From the NCBI GenBank assembly GCA_019009955.1, contig CM032232.1:57873501-57937500 (forward strand): DNA of 64,000 nt, read 5' to 3'. The notes under the pieces were generated by a model. The model worked only from the letters and a program-made list of their open reading frames with translations. It was not told the DNA's origin and made no database searches. Source of the stretch: Riptortus pedestris. Taxonomy: Eukaryota; Arthropoda; Insecta; Hemiptera; Alydidae. Below, piece after piece: positions 1-10,839 of this stretch. How positions within the stretch are numbered: the stretch's first letter is position 1; each line of letters opens with the position of its first letter. Both the position numbers and the translations under genes were made by a program.

Positions 1-744
1 GTAGATGGTAGGGTAGCCGGAGCTGGTGTGGTGGCTGCAGATAGTGGGATGCCGCGAAATAGTGTGGTGGCTCTAGATGGCAGGTGTGGCAGAGATGTTG
101 TGTTGGCTGCAGATAGTGGAATGGCCGGAGATGGTGTGGTGGCTCCAGATGGTGAGGTGCCCAGGGATGGTGTGGTGGCTGTAGATGGTGGGGTCGTCAG
201 AGATGGCGTGTTGGATGCATATAGTGGGATGACGGAGATGGTGTGATGGCTCCACATGGTGGGTTGACCGGGGATGGTGTGTTGGCTGCAGATAGTGGGA
301 TGGCCGGAGATGATGTGGTGGCTCCAGATGGTGGGGTGCCCGGGGATGCTGTGGTGGTCAGAGATAGCGTATTGGATGCAGATAGTGGGAGATGGTGTGA
401 TGGCTCTACATGGTGGAGTAACTAGGGACTGCAGATGATGGGGTGGCCGGAGTTGGAATACGATACAAATGGTAGGAGGGCCGGGGATGGTGTGGTAGCT
501 GAAGATGGGGGGATGGCCGGAGATAGTGTGGTTGCTCCAGGTGGTGGGGTGGACTGAGTTGGCGTGTGCTCAAGATGGTAGGGGACCGTGGATGGTTTGG
601 TGTCTGCATATGGTGGGTTGGCCAGTGTTGGTGAACGCAGCAGATGGTAATGTGGCCGGGGATGGTGTGGTGGCTGCTGATAGCGGGGCGGCCAGAGTTG
701 GTGCGGTGACTGCTAGTGGTGGGGTGGGCGGAGATGGTGGGTGA
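1..744. repeat. 36-bp GC-rich minisatellite
   Basis: Tandem units of about 36 bp built around GATGGTGTGGTGGCTCCAGA, running off the left edge. Units are regular from about 94 to 350 and diverge afterwards. Since 36 is a multiple of three, frames stay open on both strands and read as a 12-residue repeat rich in G, V, D and A. Openness on both strands and the divergence at 350-500 favour a non-coding minisatellite over a gene. It is much more GC-rich than the rest of the window. Confidence 0.85.
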
Positions 745-832
745 TTTTACTTAGAAACAGAGAACATATTGTGAGATGATGTCAGTGTCGTTCCAACATG
801 CAGGAAATCTGGTTTGTTTAGGCAGTCCCAAC
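745..832 (+). repeat. HLE 3'-end fragment, degenerate
   Basis: TTAGAAACAGAGAACATATT followed by a decayed version of the family's 3' end (GCAGGAAATCTGGTTTGTTTAGGCAG). The terminal GACGGACTTTT is not recognisable. It abuts the minisatellite. Confidence 0.5.
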
Positions 833-1465
833 ACAACGAACATTTATAATAAGGAGGCGTACTTGACTCATTGTTTAAAATCCACTCTGCTATCCTCGAA
901 ATCTGTTGGTGGATCTACATTTTCCTCTAAGAAAATACATACCCTAAGATGTATGAATTTGAGATACTAATAGTAATAATAAGGCTAATACGGCTGTAAT
1001 AGACTTAAATAACTTGAATTTGCCTTCGGCCCTGTAATCAGTGTTTTGATAACTATAGGGAAGTATGTTTATATTCTGGCGAATTGTGGCTAATGTGGGA
1101 GTTACACAAGGTAAAATTGAGCCGATTGTGTGTGTGTGTGGGGGCCAAGACTGCAGTTATGGAGTCGCCAAATATGACGTCAGATTGCGCAATTCTTACC
1201 CCTGGCCACCAGGGAGTTTCGTCCGCGCCTCCGCTCACTTTTAAATCCTTTATATCCTAATTGATTCGAATCTAAGTGGCATTTGGGCAAGATCTGGCGG
1301 CGTTTTGTAAGGTTTAATAGCCATTAAAAGGCGCCTTCATCTCTAATAAAATGACCCCCCCTCCCCACAAACCTACACTTTTAGCAGGTTTCTCTCCTGT
1401 TAAATTTGTATCTCAATGACTTCGTATCGCTCCACATATTATAATGTGAGGACTAGTTGGAATGC
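833..1465. other. No gene seen; unassigned sequence
   Basis: No recognisable coding region. It holds a short (TG)n tract at about 1126-1140. From about 1395 it carries sequence related to the dispersed repeat at 2197-2690, ending in ACTAGTTGGAATGCATTATT. Confidence 0.5.
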
Positions 1466-1478
1466 ATTATTAACGATT
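1466..1478. repeat. Left target-site duplication of LINE
   Basis: ATTATTAACGATT is repeated exactly at 2184-2196, on the far side of the LINE tail. A 13-bp direct repeat is typical of target-primed reverse transcription. Confidence 0.85.
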
Positions 1479-2183
1479 TTTAAGTTGTGCTGACCAGACT
1501 ACGCATTGGCCATTCCTTGCTGACCCACGGACACTTAATGACAAACACTTGTAGACATTGTAACGAAACATTAACTTTACGTCACATATTGACTAACAGC
1601 CGACTAAGAGACAATTTAGATATTCCACATGACTTACAGGAACTTTTGACCGATAACAGTAATTACCTAGACTCAATCATTAAACACCTAAAAGACATTA
1701 ATATATACAACACACTATAATCTACAATTTCCACACACACACTACTCCTTACTTCTTTCTTACATTAGCAGGGTGTATAAACATTAATTTTATTTATTAT
1801 TATTTTATTTTTTAGTTTCCCTTTCCCTTCCCCTTTTTTTTTTATTTATTCATTTTTTTTTTGGTTTTCTCTTTTTTTTTTAATTTACTCATTTCTTTGT
1901 TTTTCTCTTTTCCTTATTTTATTATTATTATTTTTATTTATTTCTCCCCCACCCCAGTCGATCTTATATTTTCATTTATATTATTTTCACCATCTTGATG
2001 TTTCCATACAATACTATTAGATTCTTATAAAAATGGTATTCCAATGAACCCATCAAAAACCACCTTTGTTCACTCCTTTTACGTTTCCCTCTATTTTTTT
2101 TTGCTATTCTTTTTTTTGCCTGCACGATTTAATTATGAGTAAATCGCCGGTGTTGCGGAACTCATTTAAATAAATAAATAAAA
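1479..2183 (+). mobile_element. 5'-truncated jockey/I-like LINE copy
   Basis: A retrotransposon copy flanked by the exact 13-bp duplication ATTATTAACGATT. It contains only the last ~77 codons of the reverse-transcriptase ORF, a T-rich 3' untranslated region of about 460 bp, and a tail of AAATAAATAAATAAAAA. It inserted into another dispersed repeat, because sequence on both sides (ending ACTAGTTGGAAT, resuming at 2197) is related to the copy that continues to 2690. Clade assignment within jockey/I/R1 is uncertain. Confidence 0.85.
1487..1720 (+). pseudogene. LINE reverse-transcriptase C-terminal remnant
   Basis: A 77-residue open frame beginning right after the truncation point. It opens LTRLRIGHSLLTHGHL and continues with C-x2-C (CRHC), then LRHIL, then R, and ends in an amphipathic tail. 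This is the usual C-terminus of jockey/I-superfamily ORF2 proteins: the RIGHS-x-LTHGHL motif, then a cysteine/histidine knuckle. The second cysteine pair is degraded (TNS where a C is expected). An in-frame stop lies just upstream, so no initiation codon is implied. The fragment cannot be functional. Confidence 0.85.
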
Positions 2184-2196
2184 ATTATTAACGATT
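2184..2196. repeat. Right target-site duplication of LINE
   Basis: Exact copy of 1466-1478, directly after the A-rich LINE tail. Confidence 0.85.
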
Positions 2197-2700
2197 GCTT
2201 TCTTAGACAGAGTTATGTTATATTTGTTAAGGAATTGTACTTGGTGGCAAAGAACATTTTGTAGGTTTTATAGTGAGAGGTGTTGTGTAAAAGTAATTGT
2301 GGGTTATTCGAGACTACGTGCCAGTTCGACTCTTCCCTTCTTGAACTCTTTGCTACTGCTTGAAGGCCATTTCCTGATAGTGTGCTTTATTTATCCTAGT
2401 TCTGCATTTAACCACTCTCCCGCTAAATTCAGGCAAATTTTCTACAGTTTTTAATAGTACCTTGTTTCTTTAATTGGTCCCAGTAAAGTTCTGTTACAGC
2501 TACGGCATATTTGCCAATCCTGACGTGCGGTCTAGTTGGAATCTATTATAAAGTACTACTCCTTTTTTTAAATCGCGTAATGGATATATGTTATGGAATT
2601 GTAGTTGAATGCGAAAAGTATTTTTTTAGTTTTTATAATGTAAAAATAATTGGTTGAGATACTGAAGTAAGTGGTTGTAGTTAAATATAAGGATTTTTGA
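2197..2700. repeat. Dispersed repeat, copy 1
   Basis: Closely matches 18265-18690: both carry TTGAACTCTTTGCTACTGCT, GGCATATTTGCCAATCCTGA and CGTGCGGTCTAGTTGGAAT. The end (2526-2690) resembles the start (1455-1466 joined to 2197-2310), so this locus is about 1.5 tandem units with a LINE inserted in the first. The open frame reading LPFLNSLLLLEGHF is shared by both copies only because the DNA is nearly identical. Class unknown. Confidence 0.65.
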
Positions 2701-2726
2701 GTGGAATGTGCATTTACTCATATAAA

Positions 2727-3265
2727 AAAAGTCCGTCACGCAGTGTCTACGTAAACTAAGCAGTTTCCCACTTACTGGTATGGCTTTACTAGTGATGAAT
2801 TAAACAAGTAAAAATTTAAGTGTATTAAATATCGAATATGGTATAGATTAAATATGAATGTTCAAGTTAAGAACGTAAACTCTTAGTTCATGGCGTCAGC
2901 ACACCCCGTATATGTCCATGTAATCTCCGTAAAAGTCCGTCGAAAACGAAATTTGGTATTTAACCTTGGGAAAAGATGATTCATGATATATGTTCTTATA
3001 GTTAACGTGTTATGACTAAAAATGGGGATTGGCTGAGGGTTGACAATTTATAAAAATGCAAATATCTCGGCTTATATCATAGAATAATATTTATAGGCAA
3101 TCAAATTTACAATTTGATTGGGCCCATACAATTTTTCTATACAATTCCCACTTTAAAGCCTCCTGTCAAGTTTGGTAACGATCAAACTAAAATTGAACTG
3201 CAGTCATATACATTTACACGAATATACATACACACAACAAACACATACACACATGTATATATATA

Positions 3266-3307
<42 letters not shown>

Positions 3308-3398
3308 GTTATGAAAGCACCTCTTTTTCATCATCCTACTTAGGAGATTGATGAGGATTTTTCGAAAATCATGTATGAGCACAACCGCAAAAGTTTTT
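2727..3398 (-). mobile_element. HLE copy, 5' end lost
   Basis: Starts AAAAGTCCGTCACGCAGTGTC, then CTAAGCAGTTTCCC (3' terminus and sub-terminal repeat in reverse orientation). Runs through the body to a (TA)n tract at 3257-3300 and to CATCCTACTTAGGAGATTGATGAGG. The palindromic 5' end is missing. The short frame at 3114-3308 is this element reading into (TA)n. Confidence 0.75.
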
Positions 3399-4204
3399 GT
3401 GTACAACAATCAAAAATATTGCAGTACAGCAATCTGAAATATTTGTCGGGAGCCAAATGAAATCAGATAAAGCACCTAAAATCTCAAATTATTCTGCAAT
3501 GATTAAAATTGTGTTGAATACAGTGTAAGTTAAATATTAAAACCATGGAAAACACAAAATTTAATAATAAATTGAAAGACCTATTCTATTAGTAACTTTG
3601 AATTAAAAAAATATTAAAGGGCTGGCCCGTGTTGTGAAACCTAGACTATTATTTAAAGTAGTGCATAAAAAGAAAAATAAGTTAATGTTCTGGAACATTA
3701 GGTTGCTTTTATGTTTGTAGAAATGTAAAAATATAAATGACAGAATTATTATTTATTTCTGAGTATAAAACTGTAAACTGAATTCTTCCAGTTGCTTGGC
3801 AGTTAACTTTTATTTGTGTTTTCCACCGAAGAAACAAGTCTGATATAATTATGTCACAATCAAGATTTAATAACCTTTATTCTATATTATATCATAGTAT
3901 GACTACAAATGAATGCCTAAAATGTAGCAGATGCTATTACAGCTTTAGATATCCCAGTGCAAATTGTTAGTTGAGCATGTTGGATGGTGTTTGCCCTCCA
4001 TCGCTAGGCTTTAGAGCCGGTTACACCCCGTTGATATTGTGTATCTACAAATGAATTAACGCATGTTCAACCCATATTATACTGAACACGTAGTAATTAT
4101 ATTACTAAAGATATTCATGTGAAGCATACGATTTTTCATTATTCCGGCAGCTTATCAACTACAGCTCATTGTAGAATAGGACTTACACTTGAAATATAAA
4201 ACAT
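3399..4204. other. No gene seen; AT-rich unassigned
   Basis: AT-rich with short frames only. A small moderately GC-rich island at about 3975-4050 (around GCTTTAGAGCCGGTTACACC) shows no family I recognise. Confidence 0.4.
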
Positions 4205-4480
4205 TGTGTGATTCAACAATGACCCAACAACCCTTCTTTTAAGAATTTATAGAAAAAACTAATTTTCTTTCATCCACTTTATCAAAACTCTACGTTGGAG
4301 ATTTTCGTTTCAATGCCTCATGAGGAGTCCAATAACCTACCTGCTAAACGGAGTCAGCCGATGGCCTAGAGACACATCCTTTCCCTAGACTGGCTTAGTC
4401 TATACAGGCTAGTAGACACAATCAGCTACCATATGTTACCATTGTTACTATCGATATTGCTAAAATATACCTTTACAACC
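4205..4480. repeat. Diverged ~300-bp repeat, copy 1
   Basis: Pairs with 15685-15990. Both share, in order: GACCCAACA, AATTTATAGAAAA, a CTTTATC/CTTTATT stretch, GGAGT(C/A)AGCC, ATGGCC/ATGACC with AGAGACAC, TTTCCCTAG/TTTCTCTAGGCTGAC, CTATAC, then TATCGAT/AATCGATG with TTTCTAAAATAT. Gaps occur between blocks. Non-coding; class unknown. Confidence 0.5.
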
Positions 4481-4783
4481 GATATTAGTATTATAAAAAA
4501 AAAAATCTCTATGAATATAGCATGGTCTGTTAAGTTTAGGAATTCTTTTGATTTTGACAACGTAAAAATCTTGGAAAAAGAAATACAGCTGAAAAAGAAT
4601 AATTGAAAATGTGAAAAAGGCTGTAAACAAAAATGTGAGCTTTGACGTTTAAACAGTACTTTTTTTCATTCTCCTTCTCAACTTTTTAAAGTTATTAGCA
4701 GATTTCCCTTGGTGGAAATTAGCTATTCAGGTTGTGGAAAGGAGATGACGAAGTCCCTTCAAAATGTTATACTTATATCTATT

Positions 4784-4852
4784 TTTTTTTCTCCTCATAG
4801 AAACCCTAAGAGGAGTTATTTATTTGAATACATGTTCCATTGCCACATGATA
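4784..4852 (+). repeat. Short conserved repeat, copy 1
   Basis: CTCCTCATAGAAACCCTAAG through TGTTCCATTGCCACATGATAT. The same segment occurs at 54893-54990 (+) and 60178-60275 (-). The longer copies add CATGTATGATTATGTTTAAA. Class unknown; three copies in 64 kb. Confidence 0.65.
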
Positions 4853-5098
4853 TCATTATTTTACAATATATATTTGTTTATCAACTATCTACTCAAATAT
4901 TATATTCAAGAAATAAAATACAATATTAAAATAAGTATATCTATATCTGTTGATATACCTTATATCTGTCAATATATCTTATATTATCTGTTAATATATC
5001 TTATTATCTGAATATAGTTATTATTATTATTATTAGTTAATAATATAGTTACTATTATTATTATTTTAATATAGTTAATATATCTTATTATCTGTTAA

Positions 5099-5106
<8 letters not shown>

Positions 5107-5180
<74 letters not shown>
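5107..5180. repeat. (TA)n(GT)n microsatellite
   Basis: About 20 TA units followed by about 16 GT units, at the position where other HLE copies carry (TA)n. Confidence 0.9.
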
Positions 5181-5182
<2 letters not shown>

Positions 5183-5603
5183 CTGTTAACGCTCTAGAGG
5201 TCGTATTTTTTGTTTAATCGTTACCAAACTGGATATTTAAACGTTTTATGTAAAAAAAAAAGAAAAAAAAAAGATTAAGTTCTTTCTTAAATTCAAATAT
5301 CTCAGTTATTATAGGTCGGATCGAATAAATGTATAGAACGAATCGTATTTCAAATGAAATTTTCTTAAATTTTGTTATATTCGTAAATTCCCTATCTTGA
5401 TCATTAACCTAGATATTCGAATTTTTTAGTTTTCGGCTTTCTGTAAACCCACACTCCTAATCACGTCATATTAAGAATAAGCGTTTGTATCATAAAGCAC
5501 TTTATTTGAAGCCTAAATACCAAATATTGTTCTCATTGAACTTTTACTTTTTGAAAGAAATGCGAAGACGTGAAGTACACGTGGGAAATCTGACGGACTT
5601 TTA

Positions 5604-6559
5604 TCCTGTTTATAATAGTTTGGAATATTGACGTAGATAATTTTGTGTTCGCTTCTTGCACTCATATAATATTGGAAATACCTACACGGCTAATCAAATA
5701 TTAGTTTCTTGTATCAAGTTGCACAATTTTTGATAAATGTCACATTATTTAAAGGGAAGTGAATATGTCCATTTGGTCATATGGCCTTAGAGAATAATTA
5801 TTATTTAATTTCTCGAATAATTTTCAAAAGAAAATAAGACACAGTTATTTGCGAAAAGTGATAGTTTGTGACGTAATATAAGAAATTGTGACTGGAGCAG
5901 GGGGAACTAGAGTGGCTATTAATATGGCATACATTGGCATATTTGTGACCATGCCAGCACCTCTCTCTTTCTCTCTCACACACTCACACTACTATTTCTG
6001 TACAAAGTCGGAGACGTCGATGACACTCTGACGTATCCACCAGACACAATAGCTACCTTTGTGTTTTTGCAGTCATATTTCCCACCTGTTCACATCTGAT
6101 TTCTATCACGTGACTCAATCACTTAATACGATAAATACGCGAAATAGTTCATAAGCACTTCTTTTCGTGTTTTCTTATTATTATTCTATATATTTAATTT
6201 TACACTTTTTTTCGCAATTTCTGAGCATTTCTAGCAGTCATAATTTGGATCGCTACCAAATTCCTTGTTTAGTCAATTTCATTTAGAATTAAAGAACACA
6301 TTCGTATATAGCCGAAATTGGACCAGAGAGAGAGTGATTTTAATATGCGCTTTGACATAATCTAACTCCGTTATTATAATGTTAATGTTATTTAACCAAT
6401 CTTATTGATTTAATAATTTCCTAAAATTGTTCTTTTAAAAGCTTCCTTGAGCTCAAACCTCAATTTGAAGACTTCTTTAAGTATGGCCCAAAAAGAGGGA
6501 AAAATTAAGAATAGAGCATCCTATGTTGGAGCTCAGGTTAGCAAAGTGAACGACTCGTA
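5604..6559. other. No gene seen; unassigned sequence
   Basis: No coding signal. There is a CT/CA-rich patch at 5961-5990; the antisense frame there is low complexity. Confidence 0.4.
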
Positions 6560-7166
6560 AAAAAGTCCGTCACACAGGGACTGGGTGCAGATTTCTCAAG
6601 TGAAGATTTATAATAGAGAAATTACACGAGAGCCGAACAGTTACGGAAACGGACGGACTAGCTTTTGTCAGAAACTGACGACTAAAACCGAAGTTAGCCG
6701 ATCTCATCTCGTCCGCTATGCGGACACACTTACTAAAAATGCAAATATCTCGCTTAATATTCAAGATAGAGAATAAATGGATGTTGCAATATTTATTGTA
6801 AATTTAATTGATTCTATACAATTGTTCGATCTGACGTAGAGTAACGGAGATATTTCGAATTTTCGAATATCCCCTGTCTAAACCCCCCTCCCACTCCCAG
6901 TGGTCCGATTTGAGTCATTAACTAACTTGATCTTTATTTTTACATGAAACGTTTAAATATGGAGTTGGTAACGATCAAGCAAAAATGACGACCGCTAGAG
7001 CGTTAACAGCCAAATGTATATTTATATATATATATATAAAATTTTGAACGGACCTCATTTTCGTCATCTCCTGGGCAGGATCGATGGACATTTGAAGAAA
7101 AGTTTTGAAAATCGCGTCATGAGTACAACCTCAATACCTGATTTCCCTTAAAGGAAATCTGCTAAA
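6560..7166 (-). mobile_element. HLE copy, variant-block subfamily
   Basis: AAAAGTCCGTCACACAGGGA at the left and GATTTCCCTTAAAGGAAATC then TGCTAAAA at the right. (TA)n at 7017-7037. Carries the GC-rich block ACGGAAACGGACGGACTAGC...GTCCGCTATGCGGACACAC between the 3' end and the body; related blocks occur at 17565-17640 and 37100-37170. Confidence 0.85.
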
Positions 7167-7546
7167 ATATGAATTTCTTTCCTTTTATACCTCAAACTTT
7201 AAAACATTTAGCATAAGGACTAGATAATTATGGAGTACTTTAATGGTTTCATAAATATATTCTACTACTGATTTGCGATCGATCCCCTCACAATTCTTTG
7301 CTCAAACGCTGCATTCTACGAAAATATTTATTTAAATTCAGTAAATAAAATTAAATAAATAATAATCCAATAGCAGCAAACTTGCGTACTACTCGTAAAT
7401 TCCCAATTTTATTTAACTCTTTCAATATATTCTTTTTTTTTTCAAAGTAAATTCGTGGTCAACAACGTAGCACTTATTATTTTATTATAATTTATGGGAC
7501 TGCAACGTATTATGACCTCACTTTAGAATGAACATAATACGTCCCG
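7167..7546. other. No gene seen
   Basis: AT-rich sequence with no recognised repeat or coding feature. Confidence 0.4.
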
Positions 7547-7648
7547 TGCGGGAGCGGATTTCGAAAATTCAATATATCTCCGTTGTTATGAGTTGCATGG
7601 AAAAGTGTTAAGAACCAATCTCTCTAAACTATTGATTAGTTAGTTAGT
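7547..7648 (+). mobile_element. HLE body fragment
   Basis: GGGAGCGGATTTCGAAAATTC, ATATCTCCGTTGTTATGAG and AAGAACCAATC match the middle of the family. A SINE follows immediately. Confidence 0.6.
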
Positions 7649-7650
7649 TA

Positions 7651-7848
7651 TTATGTATTAACGTCCACTTTTTTGCAACTAAGGCTAATTGGGACGGGTT
7701 CTCTACAGGTAACCACCCTTTTCTAGCCAGGGTGGGACTAAGAATTTTATTTAATGAATTTCGTCACTAAATAAATTACTTTGCCCAGTCGGGAATCGAA
7801 ATCGCCACTCTAAGATTAACATGTGAGATTAAAGGCAATTGGTCCTCT
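7651..7848 (-). mobile_element. tRNA-derived SINE, copy 1
   Basis: In reverse orientation: the tail-proximal module (ACGTCCACTT, GGGACGGGTT, CTCTACAGGTAACCACCC), the linker AATGAATTTCGTCACTAAAT, and the pol III B-box complement GGGAATCGAAATCGCC near 7790. The A-box half is decayed and stops near 7840. Confidence 0.8.
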
Positions 7849-8387
7849 GCAATTGTTACTCATTACATTTATTTGCGTAAGTTAAAAAATATGCTACTTA
7901 TTCCAGTTTCATTTTTGTTCTTCTTCTTTCGTTATTTATAGTATTATACTATTTTTAAGATACAACTGGGGAAAAAAATACGTTGACGTGTGATATCTCG
8001 TTTCTGAGTATATAAATAGCTATAGCCACAAGACAAATAGATAAAAGCGCTCCATTTATTAATTTTTTCTCTCTACTGTTTCGTATATCGATAAATAAGT
8101 GTTAGATAATATCGATTTATTTTTTTGAGACGGCGATTTATCGAGTTTCTATTAATAGCCGCTGGAACAGGTTTCAAAACAGGATCACTCTCAGAAACAG
8201 CTTCTTCAAGGTCGGAGCTTGCCTGTCCCTTTCGCTACGGATCAAACCTCCTACAGCAAAATTATTGTTATTATTATACCGGACCAACCCCAAGATTTCG
8301 TCAGATCATCGAACAATAATGAACTGATAAGACGCGAACATCGAAAATGTTCCTCAAATACACATAGATTATATCGATCAGATAACG
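7849..8387. other. No gene seen
   Basis: AT-rich. The open frame at 8125-8319 has no recognisable family features. Confidence 0.4.
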
Positions 8388-9058
8388 AAAAAGTCCCTCA
8401 CGCAGGGGCTGCGTTAACTATGCAGATTTCCCACGTTTGCCACGTATTCGCATTCATCTAAAAGCGTAGGTCACTTCAACGAGAAAATTATTTGGTATTT
8501 AGGCTTCAAACAATATGCTTCATAAATTTACAGCTTATTGTTAATATGACAATAATGAGAGCATAGCTTACAGTGAATATGGCATGGGTGGGAGTGGTGG
8601 TTTACTGTAAGCCGAAAACTAGAACATGCAAACATCTTGGTTAATAATCAAGATAATGAAAAAACGTATATAACAATATTTATAGAATATCAAATTTGCA
8701 ATAACATTGATTCTATACAAATTTTCGAACTGACGCATGATAACGGGGATATTTCGAATTTTCGAAATCCTCCCTCTAAACGCCCCCTCCCTCCCACTGG
8801 TCCGGTTTTAGCCGTTAACGAACTTCATTTTTACATAAAACGTTTTAATATCCAGTTTGATAATAATTAAACAAAAATTACAAGAGTTAAATCGTTAACA
8901 GACAAATATTAAATATATATAAATAAATATAAAATTTCGAACGGGGCCTCATTTTCTCATCTTTTATATATGATTGATAGACATTCGAGGAAAGTTTTCG
9001 AAAATCCCGTCATGAGTACAATCTCAATAGCTGATTTCCCTTAGGGGAAATCGGCTAA
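8388..9058 (-). mobile_element. HLE copy, near full length
   Basis: AAAAAGTCCCTCACGCAGGGG, hairpin, ATGCAGATTTCCCACG at the left; GATTTCCCTTAGGGGAAATC then GGCTAA at the right. Only a short AT stretch (8908-8932) instead of a long (TA)n, so this copy has a contracted tract. Confidence 0.85.
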
Positions 9059-9351
9059 TCAAAATATCTGTTATTATGAGTCAGATTGAAAAAATGTAAT
9101 ATAACGCATATTGTTAAACTATTAACTATAAACGATGCTGTTGTGCAATTGTTGTTCTATACACTTTTTTGGAAAATCAAATATTAATCGAATTCGTACT
9201 TTCATGTTTTCTGACAGCCTTTAGTAAACCCCCATTTTTACCCAGAGAATTATTTAATTATAACAAGGGAATGTATGGTGAGATGAGAAGTGAGCCATAT
9301 CAATCAGCACGTGGAATCTGCTTAGTTTTCTCAGCCCCGGGTGAACTTTTT
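9059..9351 (+). mobile_element. HLE 3' half, 5'-truncated
   Basis: Begins AAAATATCTGTTATTATGAG, directly against the end of the preceding reverse copy. Ends CACGTGGAATCTGCTTAGTT and a decayed hairpin (TCAGCCCCGGGTGAACTTTTT). The pair is arranged so that the two 5' sides face each other. Confidence 0.7.
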
Positions 9352-10169
9352 AAAAAGTGGTGGATTTTTTATTTATTTGATTAATTACACGAATAAGTAG
9401 TGTAAATGTCAAAGTCTTTTTTCATATTCTTAATTCTAATTGTGTCATACAAGTAAATGTATGAGCTTCATTGGAAGTAGACATTAAGTGAATGCAAAGA
9501 ACTACATATGTGAGTATCTGAATATTCATATAATAAATAAAATAGATAAACATTAAAGGTTCATCATAGTGTTGCTGTTTATATTAATATTTTTTTTGAT
9601 TATTCAGTCGTTTACTGTAATTATTTTCTTGCAATTGTTAAGGATGTTTAAGAGCATACTTAACAATTGCAAGAAAATAATATATATATAAAATTATTAT
9701 CAAATTCTAGCTCCATATTTATAAAACATTTTTGTAAAATAGAAGTTACTGTTAATATTAATAATAAAATTCAAGCAGTGAGCATTGCTTAAGTTTGACA
9801 CGGAAAGTCAATTACATTAGAGGTTAGGTGGAAGTTTAAAGTAATTATAGCAATCAGCTGATTAAATCATATCTTGAATTCTCTCTCGGTAATGGGGTTC
9901 ATTTATACTTGAAGCGTCCTATGTCTTAATGTTTCTCTTCAGGGTTAACGCGCATTTATTCTTGATAAGCTCAATTGTATATGTATTAATTATTGAAGTT
10001 GTTAACATTGCACTAAATTTATTATTTTTAAATACCCTGTGCGATGACATTATGCGTATTATTCTATGTTAAACTAAAAAATATAAACCAATATGGCTAA
10101 ATCAATACGGGATACTTCGGAGCTGTGTATTTAGCGTGTATCTTTAGTGTCTCGTATTAAGGATTATAT
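9352..10169. other. No gene seen; contains a perfect hairpin
   Basis: AT-rich and unassigned apart from the hairpin at 9620-9681. Confidence 0.4.
9620..9681. repeat. Perfect 23-bp inverted repeat
   Basis: The left arm starts ATTATTTTCTTGCAATTG (9620-9642); the right arm is its exact reverse complement (9659-9681), around a 16-nt loop. Length and loop fit a small foldback MITE, or less likely a small-RNA hairpin; no evidence of expression can be seen. Confidence 0.85.
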
Positions 10170-10832
10170 TTTAGCAGATTTATCCTAGGGGAAATCAGTT
10201 ATTGAGGTTGTTGTTGAGAGAAATCAGGGTTTGATCCTGATCTATTAAGATTATACTCATGAAAAATGTATCAAATATCTATTGATCCTTCGAAGTACAT
10301 GACGGAAATGAGTTCCGTTCAAAATTTTATATATTTTATTACCGCTCTAGTTGTCACAATTAATGTTACATCGTTACCGAACTGGCGCTTCAAGTAAAAC
10401 TAATAATCATGTTCGTTAACGGTCGACATCGGACAGGAGGGAGTGGGGCTTGAAAAGCGAGAAAATCGAAAAATAAAAATAGCTCCGTTACAGTTAGTCA
10501 GATCAAAAATCTTATATATTATTGTAAATTTTATGTGTTTCCTATAAAGATTATTTTATACACTTTTTTTTTTCTATTTTGAATATTGACCCAGATTTTT
10601 GTATGTTTTTAATTTTCAGCCTTTATTAATTCCTCACTTTTAGTCCTTGCAGTTTAACAATATGTGAATATATTATGATACGTCTTATTGTAAGCTTATA
10701 TACCCAATATTATTTTAAACAGAATTTTACTAGATGAGATGGATACAAATTGTGTGATGGCGGCATCAATTAAATTTTATTTCTCCACTCGAAAATGTTT
10801 ATTTGTTATGTGCCATACTCGATATTTAACTG
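10170..10832 (+). mobile_element. HLE copy, 3' end lost
   Basis: Starts TTTAGCAGATTTATCCTAGG, GGAAATCAGTTATTGAGG, continues with ATTACCGCTCTAGTTGTCA and the body, and fades after TACTCGATATTTAACTG. Only a short TA stretch sits at the microsatellite position. Confidence 0.7.
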
Positions 10833-10839
10833 TCACTGT

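Larger units (their letters stand above)
4696..5603 (+). mobile_element. HLE copy with insertion, hairpin deleted
   Basis: Begins TTAGCAGATTTCCCTTGG, loses part of the 5' block, and contains an inserted ~70-bp conserved segment at 4784-4852. An irregular TA-rich stretch follows, then (TA)n(GT)n at 5107-5180, then GTTAACGCTCTAGAGGTCG and the body. The 3' end reads GTGGGAAATCTGACGGACTTTT: the sub-terminal repeat is fused directly to the terminus, so the whole 3' hairpin is missing. Confidence 0.75.

Noticed and set aside
4709..5011. 100-residue frame
   Set aside because: Covers an HLE 5' fragment, a short repeat and TA-rich filler; low-complexity I/Y/S composition.
9620..9681. Bacterial-type terminator
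   Set aside because: The context is a eukaryotic repeat-rich genome; the hairpin is AT-rich and not next to any gene.
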